A DNA stretch of 47,068 nucleotides from 'Fragaria x ananassa' phyllody phytoplasma (GTDB lineage Bacteria > Bacillota_I > Bacilli_A > Acholeplasmatales > Acholeplasmataceae): the NCBI RefSeq assembly GCF_018274325.1, contig NZ_JAGVRH010000004.1:1-47068 (forward strand), given 5' to 3'. The notes below the pieces were generated by a model that worked only from the letters and a program-made list of their open reading frames with translations, had not been told where the DNA came from and ran no database searches. Numbering within the stretch: the first letter of the stretch is position 1; the number at the start of each line of letters is the position of its first letter. Both the position numbers and the translations under genes were made by a program. Shown here in pieces: positions 1 through 7,131 of the stretch.

Positions 1-20
1 TTCCAAAGGAATTAATAAAT

Positions 21-433
21 ATGATCAAAATTAAAAAAATAATCAAATGGTTTTTCTTAATAATTATTTTTATCATTGTCGCTTTGATTGTTTTTATCAT
101 CTTAAATGAAACAGGGGTTATTCAACTTCCTAAAGATCCTATTCCTATCCTAGATAAAACTGATATTAATAAAATCAGTGAATGAAAAGAAAATGATCAT
201 AACGGCCGAACTAATTATATGATCGAATTTTATTATAATAAATTCGATTGCTTAATGGCATTGGTTATTACCAACAACAATTTAATGATAAAACTAATAA
301 AAGTTCTTTTGAAATAATAACTATCCAAGACCGCCTCCCTGTTCGCCGTACTTTATCCTTCTTCAAAGATAAACACAATAATGATAAAACCAAAGAAGCC
401 GAAATGAACAAAAAACACCCTAGTGGGTGGTAA
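21..433 (+). pseudogene. broken secreted/membrane protein, DUF2963-like
   Basis: An AAAGGA ribosome site 10 bases upstream leads to ATG at 21, which encodes an N-terminal membrane helix (about residues 8-28) and stops at TGA 183-185 after 54 aa. Reading through that stop continues as protein (KENDHNGRTNYMIEFYYNK), and after a frame change near 240-250 the sequence goes on as NGIGYYQQQFND to the stop at 431-433. The repeating Tyr/Gly/Asp pattern resembles the DUF2963 repeats of phytoplasma surface proteins. The TGA could be a mutated TGG. I see one nonsense and one frameshift lesion, so this is a dead gene. The family call is from pattern only. Confidence 0.6.
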
Positions 434-460
434 AAATAAAAATTAAAGGAGATTTGATTT

Positions 461-790
461 ATGGTTCAATTAAAAAAACAATTAAAAACAATTTATCTTT
501 GTTTAATTGCTTTTATAGGATTATTATTTATAGTAAATAACCAAATATACGCATCACCTGGAATAAATTTAGATATAAGAAAAACCCAATTCGAAGAAGA
601 ACAAAACAATTTGATGCAACAATTAATAAACACTTTTAATAATATGACTTTAAATTCAGAAACGCGTTTAAATAGAATGCGTCAAATTTCAGCAAGAATA
701 GATATAGTACAGAATAATATTAGAATTATAAATCAACAAATAATAAGACGATACCAATATAATCAACAAAGACAAAATAACCAAAATTAA
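461..790 (+). CDS. SVM-signal secreted protein, candidate effector
   Basis: 109 aa. Residues 1-32 are a typical phytoplasma SVM signal peptide (MVQLKKQLKTIYLCLIAF start, NNQIYA|S cleavage), so the mature protein is about 77 aa and should be Sec-secreted into the host cell. The mature part is Gln/Asn/Arg rich and looks like two amphipathic helices (about residues 40-65 and 70-98), with an RRYQYNQQRQ tail. The small helical-hairpin layout recalls phyllogen-type effectors (SAP54/PHYL1), but I cannot confirm homology. An AAGGAG site precedes the ATG, and a hairpin terminator follows at 835. It lies among broken mobile-element genes, the usual setting for these effectors. The secretion signal is strong; the function is unknown. 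Confidence 0.8.
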   Translation: MVQLKKQLKTIYLCLIAFIGLLFIVNNQIYASPGINLDIRKTQFEEEQNNLMQQLINTFNNMTLNSETRLNRMRQISARIDIVQNNIRIINQQIIRRYQYNQQRQNNQN

Positions 791-834
791 CACAACTACT
801 ATAATAACAAAAAATTACAAATACTACAATAATA

Positions 835-858
835 AGACCCTACAGGGTCTTTTTCTTT
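835..858 (+). terminator. rho-independent terminator after the SVM gene
   Basis: AGACCCT/AGGGTCT hairpin at 835-850 followed by a T-rich run. Together with the following 50-60 bases (a CCCAACCCACACACAA stretch and a TAGGCCAT box, then an AAAAGGAG ribosome site near 904-911) it recurs at 1818-1899, so the whole terminator-plus-leader block is duplicated. Confidence 0.8.
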
Positions 859-953
859 TGCCCAACCCACACACAATAACTGTTTAGGCCATTAACTTAA
901 ATTAAAAGGAGTTTATAAAAAAACAAACCAAGAAAGAAAAGGAAAAAAAGAAC

Positions 954-1703
954 ATGAACAAACCACAACAACAATTATATTTTTATGGTCTTATGGTCCT
1001 TATTATAACCTTACTTACCACAATTCAGTTTACTAAACATAAAAATTTAAAAGAACATATTGATCTTAATTACAATCATTTAAAAGATAATATAAACTAA
1101 GTGGATTTAAAATTAGAAGCATTTAAAAAAAGAAACAAAAGAAAATTTTACTAAAATTGATCAAAAACCAAAGATTAACAAAAATAAAAAATTAGAAGAA
1201 GAAAAACAAAAAGCTCAAGAAACTAAGAAACTATAGAACCTATTAAAACACCAGTAACTGAAACAGTTGTAGAACCTGTTAAAGAAAAATTAATAAAATG
1301 TAAAAATATTGATGGTTCTATTGAAGAATTTGATGATAATGAAAAAAAATTCAAAGAAATAGATAAAAATGGTCAAGTTAAATATTTTAAAACTAAACTT
1401 TATAAAACAGTTGCAGATTTTAAAAAATTAGGGGTTGGAATTTATGATTTAATAAATGTTGGATTTACAATTGAAGAATTAAAAGCTGCTTGATATACAG
1501 CTAGAGCATTAAAAAATAATGATTATAGAGCTTGGGATTTAAAAAATGCTGGTTTTACAGCTAAAGATTTAAAAAATGCTGGACATTGGTATACAATTAA
1601 CGAATTAAAATATGCTGGGTATACAGTTGAAGAATTAAGAAATGCTGGATTTACAGTTTAAGATTTCAAAGTTGCTGATTATACAGCTAAAGAATTTAAA
1701 TAA
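954..1703 (+). pseudogene. broken repeat protein with tandem 10-residue AGFTAKDLKN-type units
   Basis: ATG at 954 opens a 48-aa piece with one membrane helix (YGLMVLIITLLTTIQF) that ends at TAA 1098-1100. Coding continues in other frames: a Lys/Glu-rich stretch to about 1230, then one frame from 1233 to the TAA at 1701-1703. From about 1408 onward the protein is a tandem array of roughly nine 10-aa units (consensus AGYTAKELKN, one unit 12 aa long). The array is broken by TGA at 1491 where Gly is expected and TAA at 1659. At least two frameshifts and three stops make it a pseudogene. The intact ancestor would be membrane-anchored with a solenoid-like repeat domain; its function is unknown. Confidence 0.7.
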
Positions 1704-1720
1704 AATTTAAGGAGATTTAA

Positions 1721-1798
1721 ATGTCTAGAATTACAATAATTTCAGATTTAAAAGATGCTGGACCAATGAAGAATTATAACAAAGAACAACATCAATAA
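1721..1798 (+). pseudogene. 25-codon ORF, remnant of the same repeat protein
   Basis: ATG with a good AAGGAG site at about 1708-1713 encodes 25 aa, including ISDLKDAG, which matches the repeat unit of the broken gene just upstream. It ends 20 bases before the terminator at 1818. It is probably the leftover start or end of a second copy rather than a functional peptide. Confidence 0.4.
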
Positions 1799-1817
1799 TA
1801 AAATATTTATCATTCAA

Positions 1818-1842
1818 AGACCCTCCAGGGTCTTTTTCTTTT
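1818..1842 (+). terminator. rho-independent terminator, second copy
   Basis: AGACCCT/AGGGTCT hairpin at 1818-1833 with a T-rich tail, near-identical to the one at 835. It is again followed by the CCCAACCC-ACACACA tract, a TAGGCCAT box and a purine-rich ribosome site (AAAGGAGG near 1892-1899). Confidence 0.8.
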
Positions 1843-1908
1843 ACCCAACCCAACACACACAACAATTGGCTAGGCCATAAAATTAAAAACCAAAGGAGGC
1901 AAAAAGAC

Positions 1909-2183
1909 ATGACTCAAAATAAATCCCTAAAAAAGTTTTATTAATCATTCTCTTTTTAAGTTCTATCTTCTTTAATAATTCTATCTATACTCATAACTAT
2001 TTTCATAAACAAACCAAATCCAAAATAAAACTAGCGGACTACCAAACCCTCCAACAAGAATGGTTAGCTTATCAACCCAAATTAAAAAGATATGACATCA
2101 ACATCCTAGAAACAGCCGACATCCCTAACATCTTAAAATATTATGATGTCACTTGCACAGGCGCCTTTTTCCACTCCTTTGCC
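1909..2183 (+). pseudogene. secreted/membrane protein truncated by a mobile-element end
   Basis: ATG at 1909 (AAAGGAGG site upstream) reads only 11 codons to TAA. One frame shift later the sequence encodes a signal-peptide-like stretch (VLLIILFLSSIFFNNSIY) and a hydrophilic domain ending in YDVTCTGAFFHSFA, where an IS-type terminal repeat begins at 2184 and coding similarity stops. It was thus frameshifted and cut off at its 3' end. I do not recognise the family. Confidence 0.55.
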
Positions 2184-2210
2184 GTGTTCCAAAAGTTTAG
2201 ACACTTTTTA
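2184..2210. repeat. IS3-type terminal inverted repeat, single end
   Basis: The sequence beginning GTGTTCCAAAAGTTTAGACA matches, with one difference over its first 20 bases, both ends of the 152-bp element at 43578-43729. Ends of this form (TGTTCC...TTTAGACACTTTTT) are typical of IS3/IS150-group elements. No partner end is present nearby, so this is a stranded left end; beyond it lies the sigma-factor leader. Confidence 0.65.
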
Positions 2211-2227
2211 CTTTTTAAAAATTTTTT

Positions 2228-2260
2228 AAGACTAATGATTAAGTCATTAGTCTTTTTTCT
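2228..2260 (+). terminator. hairpin terminator ahead of the sigma-factor remnant
   Basis: An 11-bp perfect stem, AAGACTAATGA (2228-2238) with TCATTAGTCTT (2244-2254), and a T-rich tail. It sits between the mobile-element end and the sigma-factor leader and would insulate the latter from upstream transcription. It is missing from the shorter copy of this leader inside the MITE at 43578. Confidence 0.75.
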
Positions 2261-2319
2261 TTTCAAAGACTAAAATAATTTTCATATCTTTTCAAAAGAT
2301 ATTTTTGGAAAGGCATAAA

Positions 2320-2705
2320 ATGTTAAGACAAGAATTATTTAAAGAATTTTTAAAAAATAAAAAGAATTTAGAAATTCGTAATCAATTAATCAATTTACAT
2401 TTACCGTTAGTAAATAAGATAGTAAACAGATTTAATATTATCCGCGTTTATTAGAAAGAAAGGAATTATACCAAGAAGGAATCTTAGGATTAATGAAAGC
2501 TCTCAATAATTAACAAAATTTAGGTTATGACTTTATTGCTTACGCAATTCCAAAAATAAAATTTGCAATCAATAAACTGATAAGAAAAAGCCACTCCCCT
2601 TCAATGCCTCAAAAAACCCATAAATCCAATAACACCTCTTTTAGAGAAGAAAAACACGTTTGGCATTATCAAATTCCTAATCCTCATCAATTGTGGTTAG
2701 GATAA
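2320..2705 (+). pseudogene. PMU-type sigma-70 family factor, truncated
   Basis: ATG at 2320 follows a GGAAAGG site. The product begins MLRQELFKEFLKNKKNLEIR and carries sigma region 2: RNQLINLHLPLVNKIVNRF, then after a frameshift near 2445 RKELYQEGILGLMKAL, a TAA stop near 2511 (after LNN), and GYDFIAYAIPKIKFAINKLIR. This matches region 2.1-2.4 (core binding and -10 recognition). Region 4, which reads the -35 box, is absent: the frame ends at 2703-2705, exactly where the 40-bp inverted repeat begins. Such sigma factors are regular residents of phytoplasma potential mobile units. Dead by frameshift, stop and 3' loss. Confidence 0.75.
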
Positions 2706-2835
2706 GCTCCACGAAAATGGAACCAGTTAAGAACAACACTGTTTTAGCATTAATCTTAAAACCGACTCCCTTTAATTCTTGATGAACTACCTGATATACT
2801 AAACTTCTTTTTCTAATTCTTGTAGTTGTAATATA
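2706..2835 (-). pseudogene. transposase helix-turn-helix scrap
   Basis: The minus strand reads VYQVVHQELKGVGFKINAKTV, a good match in pattern to the helix-turn-helix at the start of IS3 OrfB proteins (YGYRRIHQELK..GFKIN.KTV). The frame is stopped by TGA at 2836-2838, and the reading then runs into the 40-nt terminal repeat. The rest of 2840-3156 is A+T-rich with only short hydrophobic scraps on the plus strand (around 2880-3000) and no intact gene. Confidence 0.45.
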
Positions 2836-3156
2836 TCAGTTTTGTTTGCATATTTGAAACAATGCTTTTTCCAAGTCATTATGTGGCCTTAGGATTAATG
2901 CTTTGTTCTATAGTTATCGATAATAACTATTTTTAGAAATTTTTAGCCATTTTATTAACTGGTTCTATTTTAATATAGATTATCACATTTTTTGAACACT
3001 TACAATTCAAAAAAACAGAATAATAGAAAATGATTATTAAAACTTAAATATTTGTTATATAATATTTCTATAAGAAGAAATTTCTTTATGATTTATTAAC
3101 AATTTAATTTTTTTTCTTATAAAATTATTAAAAAAAGGAGGATTTTTGTTTCTTTA

Positions 3157-3963
3157 ATGAAAAAAGAAAATAAAAATTTTTTTAAAATAAATTTTAAGTT
3201 ATTTTTTATTTTAATTATAGCTTTATTATTAATAAATAATAATATTTTTGCTAATACAAATAAAAATGATAAACCATCTCCAAAAATTACTTTAATACCG
3301 CAACAACTATTTCATGAAATGAATCATATAATAACACCATTTTCAGATGAACCACCTATACCTATGCCTAGTTTTTTTGTTAATAAGTTAAATATTTTAT
3401 TATATCCTCGCAACAATGAAGAAGGGATTTCTGAGAATAGTAAATTTGTTTTTTGTCATAAAGAAAGAAACAATTTAAAATCAATTAAAGAATATAAAAA
3501 TAATATTAATAATAATGATGATGATTATGGATTAAACGATGAATTTGTTTATACATATAATTCTAATGAACAAATTGAAGTTACGACAATAGATTCTAAC
3601 TCAATAAATTTTGAATCTTATAGTTATTATAATAAAGATCAAACATTAATAAATATTAATGCAAAATTTTGCAATGTTACATGTATACATTATGTTCCTA
3701 CTTATAAATTAACTCAAAATAATGAATTGTTATTAGATGATGTTTTCATATATAATCAAGATGATACATTAAATTCTTTATATGATTATACATATAGCCC
3801 TACAAACGAATTATTATTTATAACATATATAAAACACTCTAATAATCCTAGAGAAAAAACTAAAAAAATTATTTACCGTAATATATATAATTCAAAAGGA
3901 GAAATAGATAAAATTGAAAAATGTGTAAATAATTATGTTATTGAAATTATGAATAAAAATTAG
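3157..3963 (+). CDS. secreted 268-aa protein carried by the 40-bp-TIR element
   Basis: Strong AAAGGAGG site at 3136-3143, ATG at 3157. Residues 1-32 form a signal peptide (Lys/Asn-rich start, LFFILIIALLLINN core, cleavage after NIFA). The mature 236 aa are acidic and Asn-rich, with Tyr/Asn/Asp repeat-like segments (YTYNSNEQIEV, YSYYNKDQTL, FIYNQDDTLN, YTYSPTNELLF, IYNSKGEIDK). These look like degenerate YD-/DUF2963-style beta repeats. Three or four Cys are scattered through it. It is the only intact gene in the inverted-repeat element, i.e. a cargo gene, with its own terminator at 4049. Likely exported to the surface or host; function unknown. Confidence 0.75.
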   Translation: MKKENKNFFKINFKLFFILIIALLLINNNIFANTNKNDKPSPKITLIPQQLFHEMNHIITPFSDEPPIPMPSFFVNKLNILLYPRNNEEGISENSKFVFCHKERNNLKSIKEYKNNINNNDDDYGLNDEFVYTYNSNEQIEVTTIDSNSINFESYSYYNKDQTLININAKFCNVTCIHYVPTYKLTQNNELLLDDVFIYNQDDTLNSLYDYTYSPTNELLFITYIKHSNNPREKTKKIIYRNIYNSKGEIDKIEKCVNNYVIEIMNKN

Positions 3964-4048
3964 TAAAAATTATCAAATTTTGATTTGTAAAATTTGAAAT
4001 GTATTTTAAAATTTTATATAACGCATATATAAAAAAATAGCAATTAAG

Positions 4049-4073
4049 ATCAACTTTTAAGTTGATTTTTTTT
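4049..4073 (+). terminator. terminator of the secreted-protein gene
   Basis: ATCAACTT/AAGTTGAT hairpin at 4049-4066 with an eight-T run, 85 bases after the stop codon. Confidence 0.85.
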
Positions 4074-4297
4074 GTTTAAAAATTAAAATGCAACTTTATT
4101 ATTCTTTTGTTTGAGTCTTTAAAAATTCAATTGATAAACATTTGATAAACATAAAATTAGTAATCAGATTAAATAATAAAAATTAAATAAATAGGAATAA
4201 ATAATAAAATAAAGATGATATTAGTAATTAAAAATATGGATATTTTTTTTTGGGGTAGTTGATAGAGAGGTCTAATTTATATAATATATTTTTCTTG

Positions 4298-4325
4298 TTG
4301 ACATAAATCTATTTTAAGTTATATT
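4298..4325 (+). promoter_or_regulatory. candidate sigma-70 promoter near the right end of the element
   Basis: TTGACA at 4298-4303, 16-base spacer, TATATT at 4320-4325. It points outward through the 40-nt terminal repeat toward the pseudogene at 4536, so it could drive flanking genes. Judged by consensus match only. Confidence 0.5.
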
Positions 4326-4341
4326 AAAAGTAATCAATAGA

Positions 4342-4424
4342 CAATTTGTTTTTTTGAGAAAAAATTATATTTTTTTTCTTAAAAAGTGTTGTTCTTAACT
4401 GGTTCCATTTTCGTGAAGTTTATC
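4342..4424 (+). repeat. 83-nt repeat, copy B, right TIR of the 1.7-kb element
   Basis: Bases 4342-4424 align without gaps to 44354-44436. The last 40 nt also match 2701-2740 in inverse orientation (38/40) and 41213-41252 (32/40). This makes it the right end of the element at 2701-4424 and part of a dispersed repeat family. Confidence 0.7.
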
Positions 4425-4535
4425 AATATAAAATTTTTTCTTTAAATTTAAACAAATAAAATTGTATAATAATAGTAATTAATTTTTTTAAAAGAAAATA
4501 TAATTTACTATTATTATCGGAAAGGCCATTAAAGA

Positions 4536-5068
4536 ATGAAATTTTTTTAAAATTATAAAGAATTTATTATAGTTATAATTTTTGTTATAATTTTCATTAC
4601 AATTAGATTTATTTTAAGAAAAAAAAGCAAAAAAAACAAACTTAACAAAATCCATTGTTTAATCATAAACCATAATACAGAAAAAAAGAACCAAACATAA
4701 AATAGAACTTCTAAAAACTAAAATTAAAATAACTAAAAAGATAAATTTGATAAAATTGCATCTTATATCTTATCTGAAAACGAACATGAAGTATTTAACA
4801 TTAACCAACCTTTCTTCAAAAAAAATAACCGTAATTGAAAAAAACAAGAGAATCACAAAAAAAAATATTATCATATAGAAAAAAAAGATAAAAGGGAAAT
4901 CGTTGAATTACAACAAGAATGTGATTATTATAATAAACAAATAAGTGAACTTGATCAGAAAAGAAAGAAGATAAAAACAAAATCGAGGGATTAAATGGCG
5001 TATTATCAGATACAATCAAACTCAGAGATTTATTGCAACGTGATTATAATAATTCACAAAATCTTTAG
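4536..5068 (+). pseudogene. membrane-anchored coiled-coil protein, degraded
   Basis: ATG at 4536 follows a GGAAAGG leader. After an early TAA the frame encodes one hydrophobic helix (EFIIVIIFVIIFITIRFI), then a Lys/Asn/Glu-rich region with several stops, and a coiled coil (EIVELQQECDYYNKQISELD). A frameshift near 4968 is needed to continue as DKNKIEGLNGVLSDTIKLRD, ending at TAG 5066-5068. The layout (N-terminal helix plus long coiled coil) is common among PMU-encoded membrane proteins. Many lesions; dead. Confidence 0.6.
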
Positions 5069-5148
5069 AGGAAAATCATTTAGAAAATGTAAGCTTCTTC
5101 TACGTAATTATCTCATCTGAGGAATAAATAAAGGAGATTTAATAAATA

Positions 5149-5394
5149 ATGTTTAAATTAAAAAATCAATTTAAAACAATTTATTTTTGTTTAATTACTT
5201 TTATAGGATTATTATTTATTTTTAATAATAATCAAATAATGGCGATGAATAACCAAGATAATATTTCAAACAAAAAAAATAATAATAATGAAACACCTAT
5301 GCATAAAGATTTTCAACAACAAAATTTATTTAAATTATTTATTGAAAAAATAATTATTAAATTAATATTTATAAAAATTAAAATAAATTTTTAA
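5149..5394 (+). CDS. SVM-signal secreted protein, short
   Basis: 81 aa. Residues 1-32 are a near-consensus SVM signal peptide (MFKLKNQFKTIYFCLITF... NNNQIMA). The mature part starts MNNQDNISNKKNNNNETP and ends in an Ile/Lys-rich tail (LFKLFIEKIIIKLIF) that looks like read-through into A+T-rich non-coding DNA, so the effector domain is probably truncated. The AAAGGAG site and leader resemble those of the genes at 461 and 5594. The signal is clear; a functional mature domain is doubtful. Confidence 0.65.
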   Translation: MFKLKNQFKTIYFCLITFIGLLFIFNNNQIMAMNNQDNISNKKNNNNETPMHKDFQQQNLFKLFIEKIIIKLIFIKIKINF

Positions 5395-5593
5395 AAAAAT
5401 AAACCTTTTTCAATTTTCAAATTTAAATAATTAAAAAAACATCTTTTAAATTATTTTTACGAGATTAATTAAATTAATAAAACAGAAATGAAAAATAAAG
5501 TGAAATAAACTAACAATCCACATTTTATCACCCCCTCAACTCCCTTTATGAAATCACCTCAAACGAGGAAGAAGATAAAAGGAGAGTTAATTC

Positions 5594-5854
5594 GTGTTTA
5601 AGTTAAATAATAAATTTAACATAATTTATCTTTGTTTAATTACTTTTATAGCAATATTATTTCTTTTTAACAATCATCAAGTAATAATATCGATGCCAAA
5701 CAAAAAAAGAAAATAAACAAATTTTAAAAAACCCCTATTAACAAAGAAGTTAATAAATTTTTTAGATTGGCAAAAAAAAATAATTCAAAACATAAAACAA
5801 AAACATCCAAATTTACAAAATGCTTTGTTAATTTGAAAAGATATGAAATTATAA
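5594..5854 (+). pseudogene. SVM-signal effector gene, broken
   Basis: GTG start at 5594 with an AAAAGGAG site. 40 codons encode an SVM-like signal (MFKLNNKFNIIYLCLITF... FNNHQVIIS) and stop at TAA 5714-5716. After a frame change the sequence continues NFLDWQKKIIQNIKQKHPN, then TGA 5834-5836 (possible former TGG), and ends at 5852-5854. The signal has drifted from the copies at 461 and 5149. Third SVM gene in about 5 kb. Confidence 0.6.
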
Positions 5855-6070
5855 CTTAATTTTAAATCTTAAAGAATAATTTTAAAAACAAAAGTTGTAC
5901 TAAAAAAACGGAATACCGTAATAATAATTAAAATAAAAGTTATTATAAAATTTTTTATTTTTCTTTTTTAATTTTGTTTGGAAGTGTTTGAAATAATCTC
6001 CTTTTTTGATTTTTTTAAAAATAAAAATTCATTAATTTAGTAATAATACGTTTTAAGAGGTGATGTCTTT

Positions 6071-6100
6071 ATGTATGTTAAGTCAATTAAAGATAATTAA
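6071..6100 (+). other. nine-codon ORF with strong ribosome site, just before a hairpin
   Basis: AAGAGGTGATG, a very good match to the anti-Shine-Dalgarno, precedes ATG at 6071, which encodes only MYVKSIKDN before TAA. The hairpin at 6107-6136 follows within 7 bases. It may be the stub left by a deletion or a leader peptide. The rest of 5855-6261 is A+T-rich and holds no other gene I can support. Confidence 0.35.
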
Positions 6101-6106
6101 TAAGAC

Positions 6107-6136
6107 AAAAATCCAAACTGCAAGCAGTTTGGATTT
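6107..6136. terminator. perfect 14-bp hairpin, probable bidirectional terminator
   Basis: AAAATCCAAACTGC pairs with GCAGTTTGGATTTT around a two-base loop, with A- and T-rich flanks. It lies between the plus-strand debris and the 3' end of the minus-strand Nudix gene and could serve both. Confidence 0.75.
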
Positions 6137-6261
6137 TATTAGTAAATATAAATAATTATAATAGTTTTAACAAATAAGTGTTTATAATTAAATAATTGAT
6201 AAATCAAAAGTAAATCAAGAAATTAAGTTAAATATTTGATTATTATATTAAATTAATATAT

Positions 6262-6744
6262 CTAACTTATTGTAGGTAAATTTTTTATTTTTTTATTTTT
6301 AATTGCTATAAATTCTTTTAAAAAAATTTTGTCAATTTCCATCATTTTGTTTATTGGCAATTTTTCTTCTTCAAACCATTTTAATCTTTTTACTTCTTCT
6401 TTTTGTATTTTCATTTTACCTTCTGTTTTAGTTACAACAAAAGCCATAACAATAGGATAGATAACATCGTTGTTAGGATAAGCAATGATAAATTGTTTTC
6501 CTGTAAAAGTTTTAAAAGGATATATTTCTAATGCTTTTAAATTAGTTTCTTCTTGTAACTCTCTTAAAGCGGTTTCTTGGGCAGTTTCCCCTAAATCCAT
6601 GGCTCCACCATTAAGTCCCCAAACTTTAAAATCATTTCGAAATTGTAAGAGGTATTTGTTATGTTCATAAACAATAATGGAAGCCCCTGGAGAAAATAAA
6701 GGATCATGTCCTATTTTTTGACGTATTTTTAAATAATAACTCAT
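6262..6744 (-). CDS. Nudix hydrolase
   Basis: 160 aa, usual size for a single Nudix domain. The Nudix box runs over residues 47-69: Gly47, Glu53, then Arg61-Glu62-Leu63 and Glu65-Glu66, the metal-binding core, all in place; the conserved Gly that ends the box is Asn68 here. Family members hydrolyse nucleoside diphosphates linked to another moiety (mutagenic nucleotides, nucleotide sugars, ADP-ribose). The N-terminus (IGHDPLFSPGASIIVYE) is like Firmicutes Nudix proteins of broad specificity. Cytosolic, no signal. It stands alone, tail-to-tail with the effector island. Substrate not predictable. Confidence 0.9.
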   Translation of the reverse strand: MSYYLKIRQKIGHDPLFSPGASIIVYEHNKYLLQFRNDFKVWGLNGGAMDLGETAQETALRELQEETNLKALEIYPFKTFTGKQFIIAYPNNDVIYPIVMAFVVTKTEGKMKIQKEEVKRLKWFEEEKLPINKMMEIDKIFLKEFIAIKNKKIKNLPTIS

Positions 6745-7131
6745 TTTTTTAAAAAAACTCTCTTTTCCGTTGTTTTGTTTGATTTATATTTTTATATTTC
6801 CTTAATTGGGTTAATTTTTAACTTTAAATATAAATTAATATTTGATAAAAATTTAATTAAAATAAAGAAAAAAAATATTTCTAATACTACATTATTTTAG
6901 CAAATATTTTTAAAATTATAATTTTTTTTACTTCTTTTTTTGTTTATTTTATCTAAGTTTTATATTGTTAGGGAACGTTATGAGAGCAAATAATAAAAAA
7001 AAGACTGTAGACAGCCTCTTTAATAAAATAAAACTAAGTTTTAATTGTTTAATAAAAATAGTATCAATAGTAATTATTGATCATTATTTATAATTGTTAA
7101 TTATGAAGAAATTTGGATTTTGCCTAATATA
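6745..7131. other. intergenic, Nudix to oppC
   Basis: A+T-rich spacer between two minus-strand genes. It contains the opp terminator (6994-7017) and upstream sequence of the Nudix gene. No gene seen. Confidence 0.6.
6994..7017 (-). terminator. terminator downstream of oppC
   Basis: On the minus strand, AGGCTGT/ACAGTCT (one G-U pair) followed by eight T. It lies 115 bases past the oppC stop. Confidence 0.7.

Larger units (their letters stand above)
2701..4424. mobile_element. 1.7-kb element bounded by 40-bp inverted repeats
   Basis: Bases 2701-2740 and the reverse complement of 4385-4424 are 40-nt terminal inverted repeats with two mismatches; the ends point inward. The left end coincides with the abrupt 3' end of the sigma-factor remnant, which suggests insertion into that gene. 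Inside are a minus-strand transposase-like scrap (2706-2835), a complete secreted-protein gene (3157-3963) with its own terminator, and an outward promoter-like site near the right end. I see no obvious target duplication. Related 40-nt copies lie at 41213 and 44397. Confidence 0.6.

Noticed and set aside
183-1661. In-frame TGA codons that could be read as Trp (Mollicute code 4)
   Set aside because: Intact genes use TGG for Trp and end at TGA, the only tRNA-Trp here has anticodon CCA, and other lesions in the same genes are frameshifts and TAA. The TGAs mark pseudogenes.
4816-5019. 67-codon minus-strand frame rich in Phe/Leu
   Set aside because: It is the complement of a Lys/Glu-rich coiled-coil pseudogene on the plus strand; no ribosome site.
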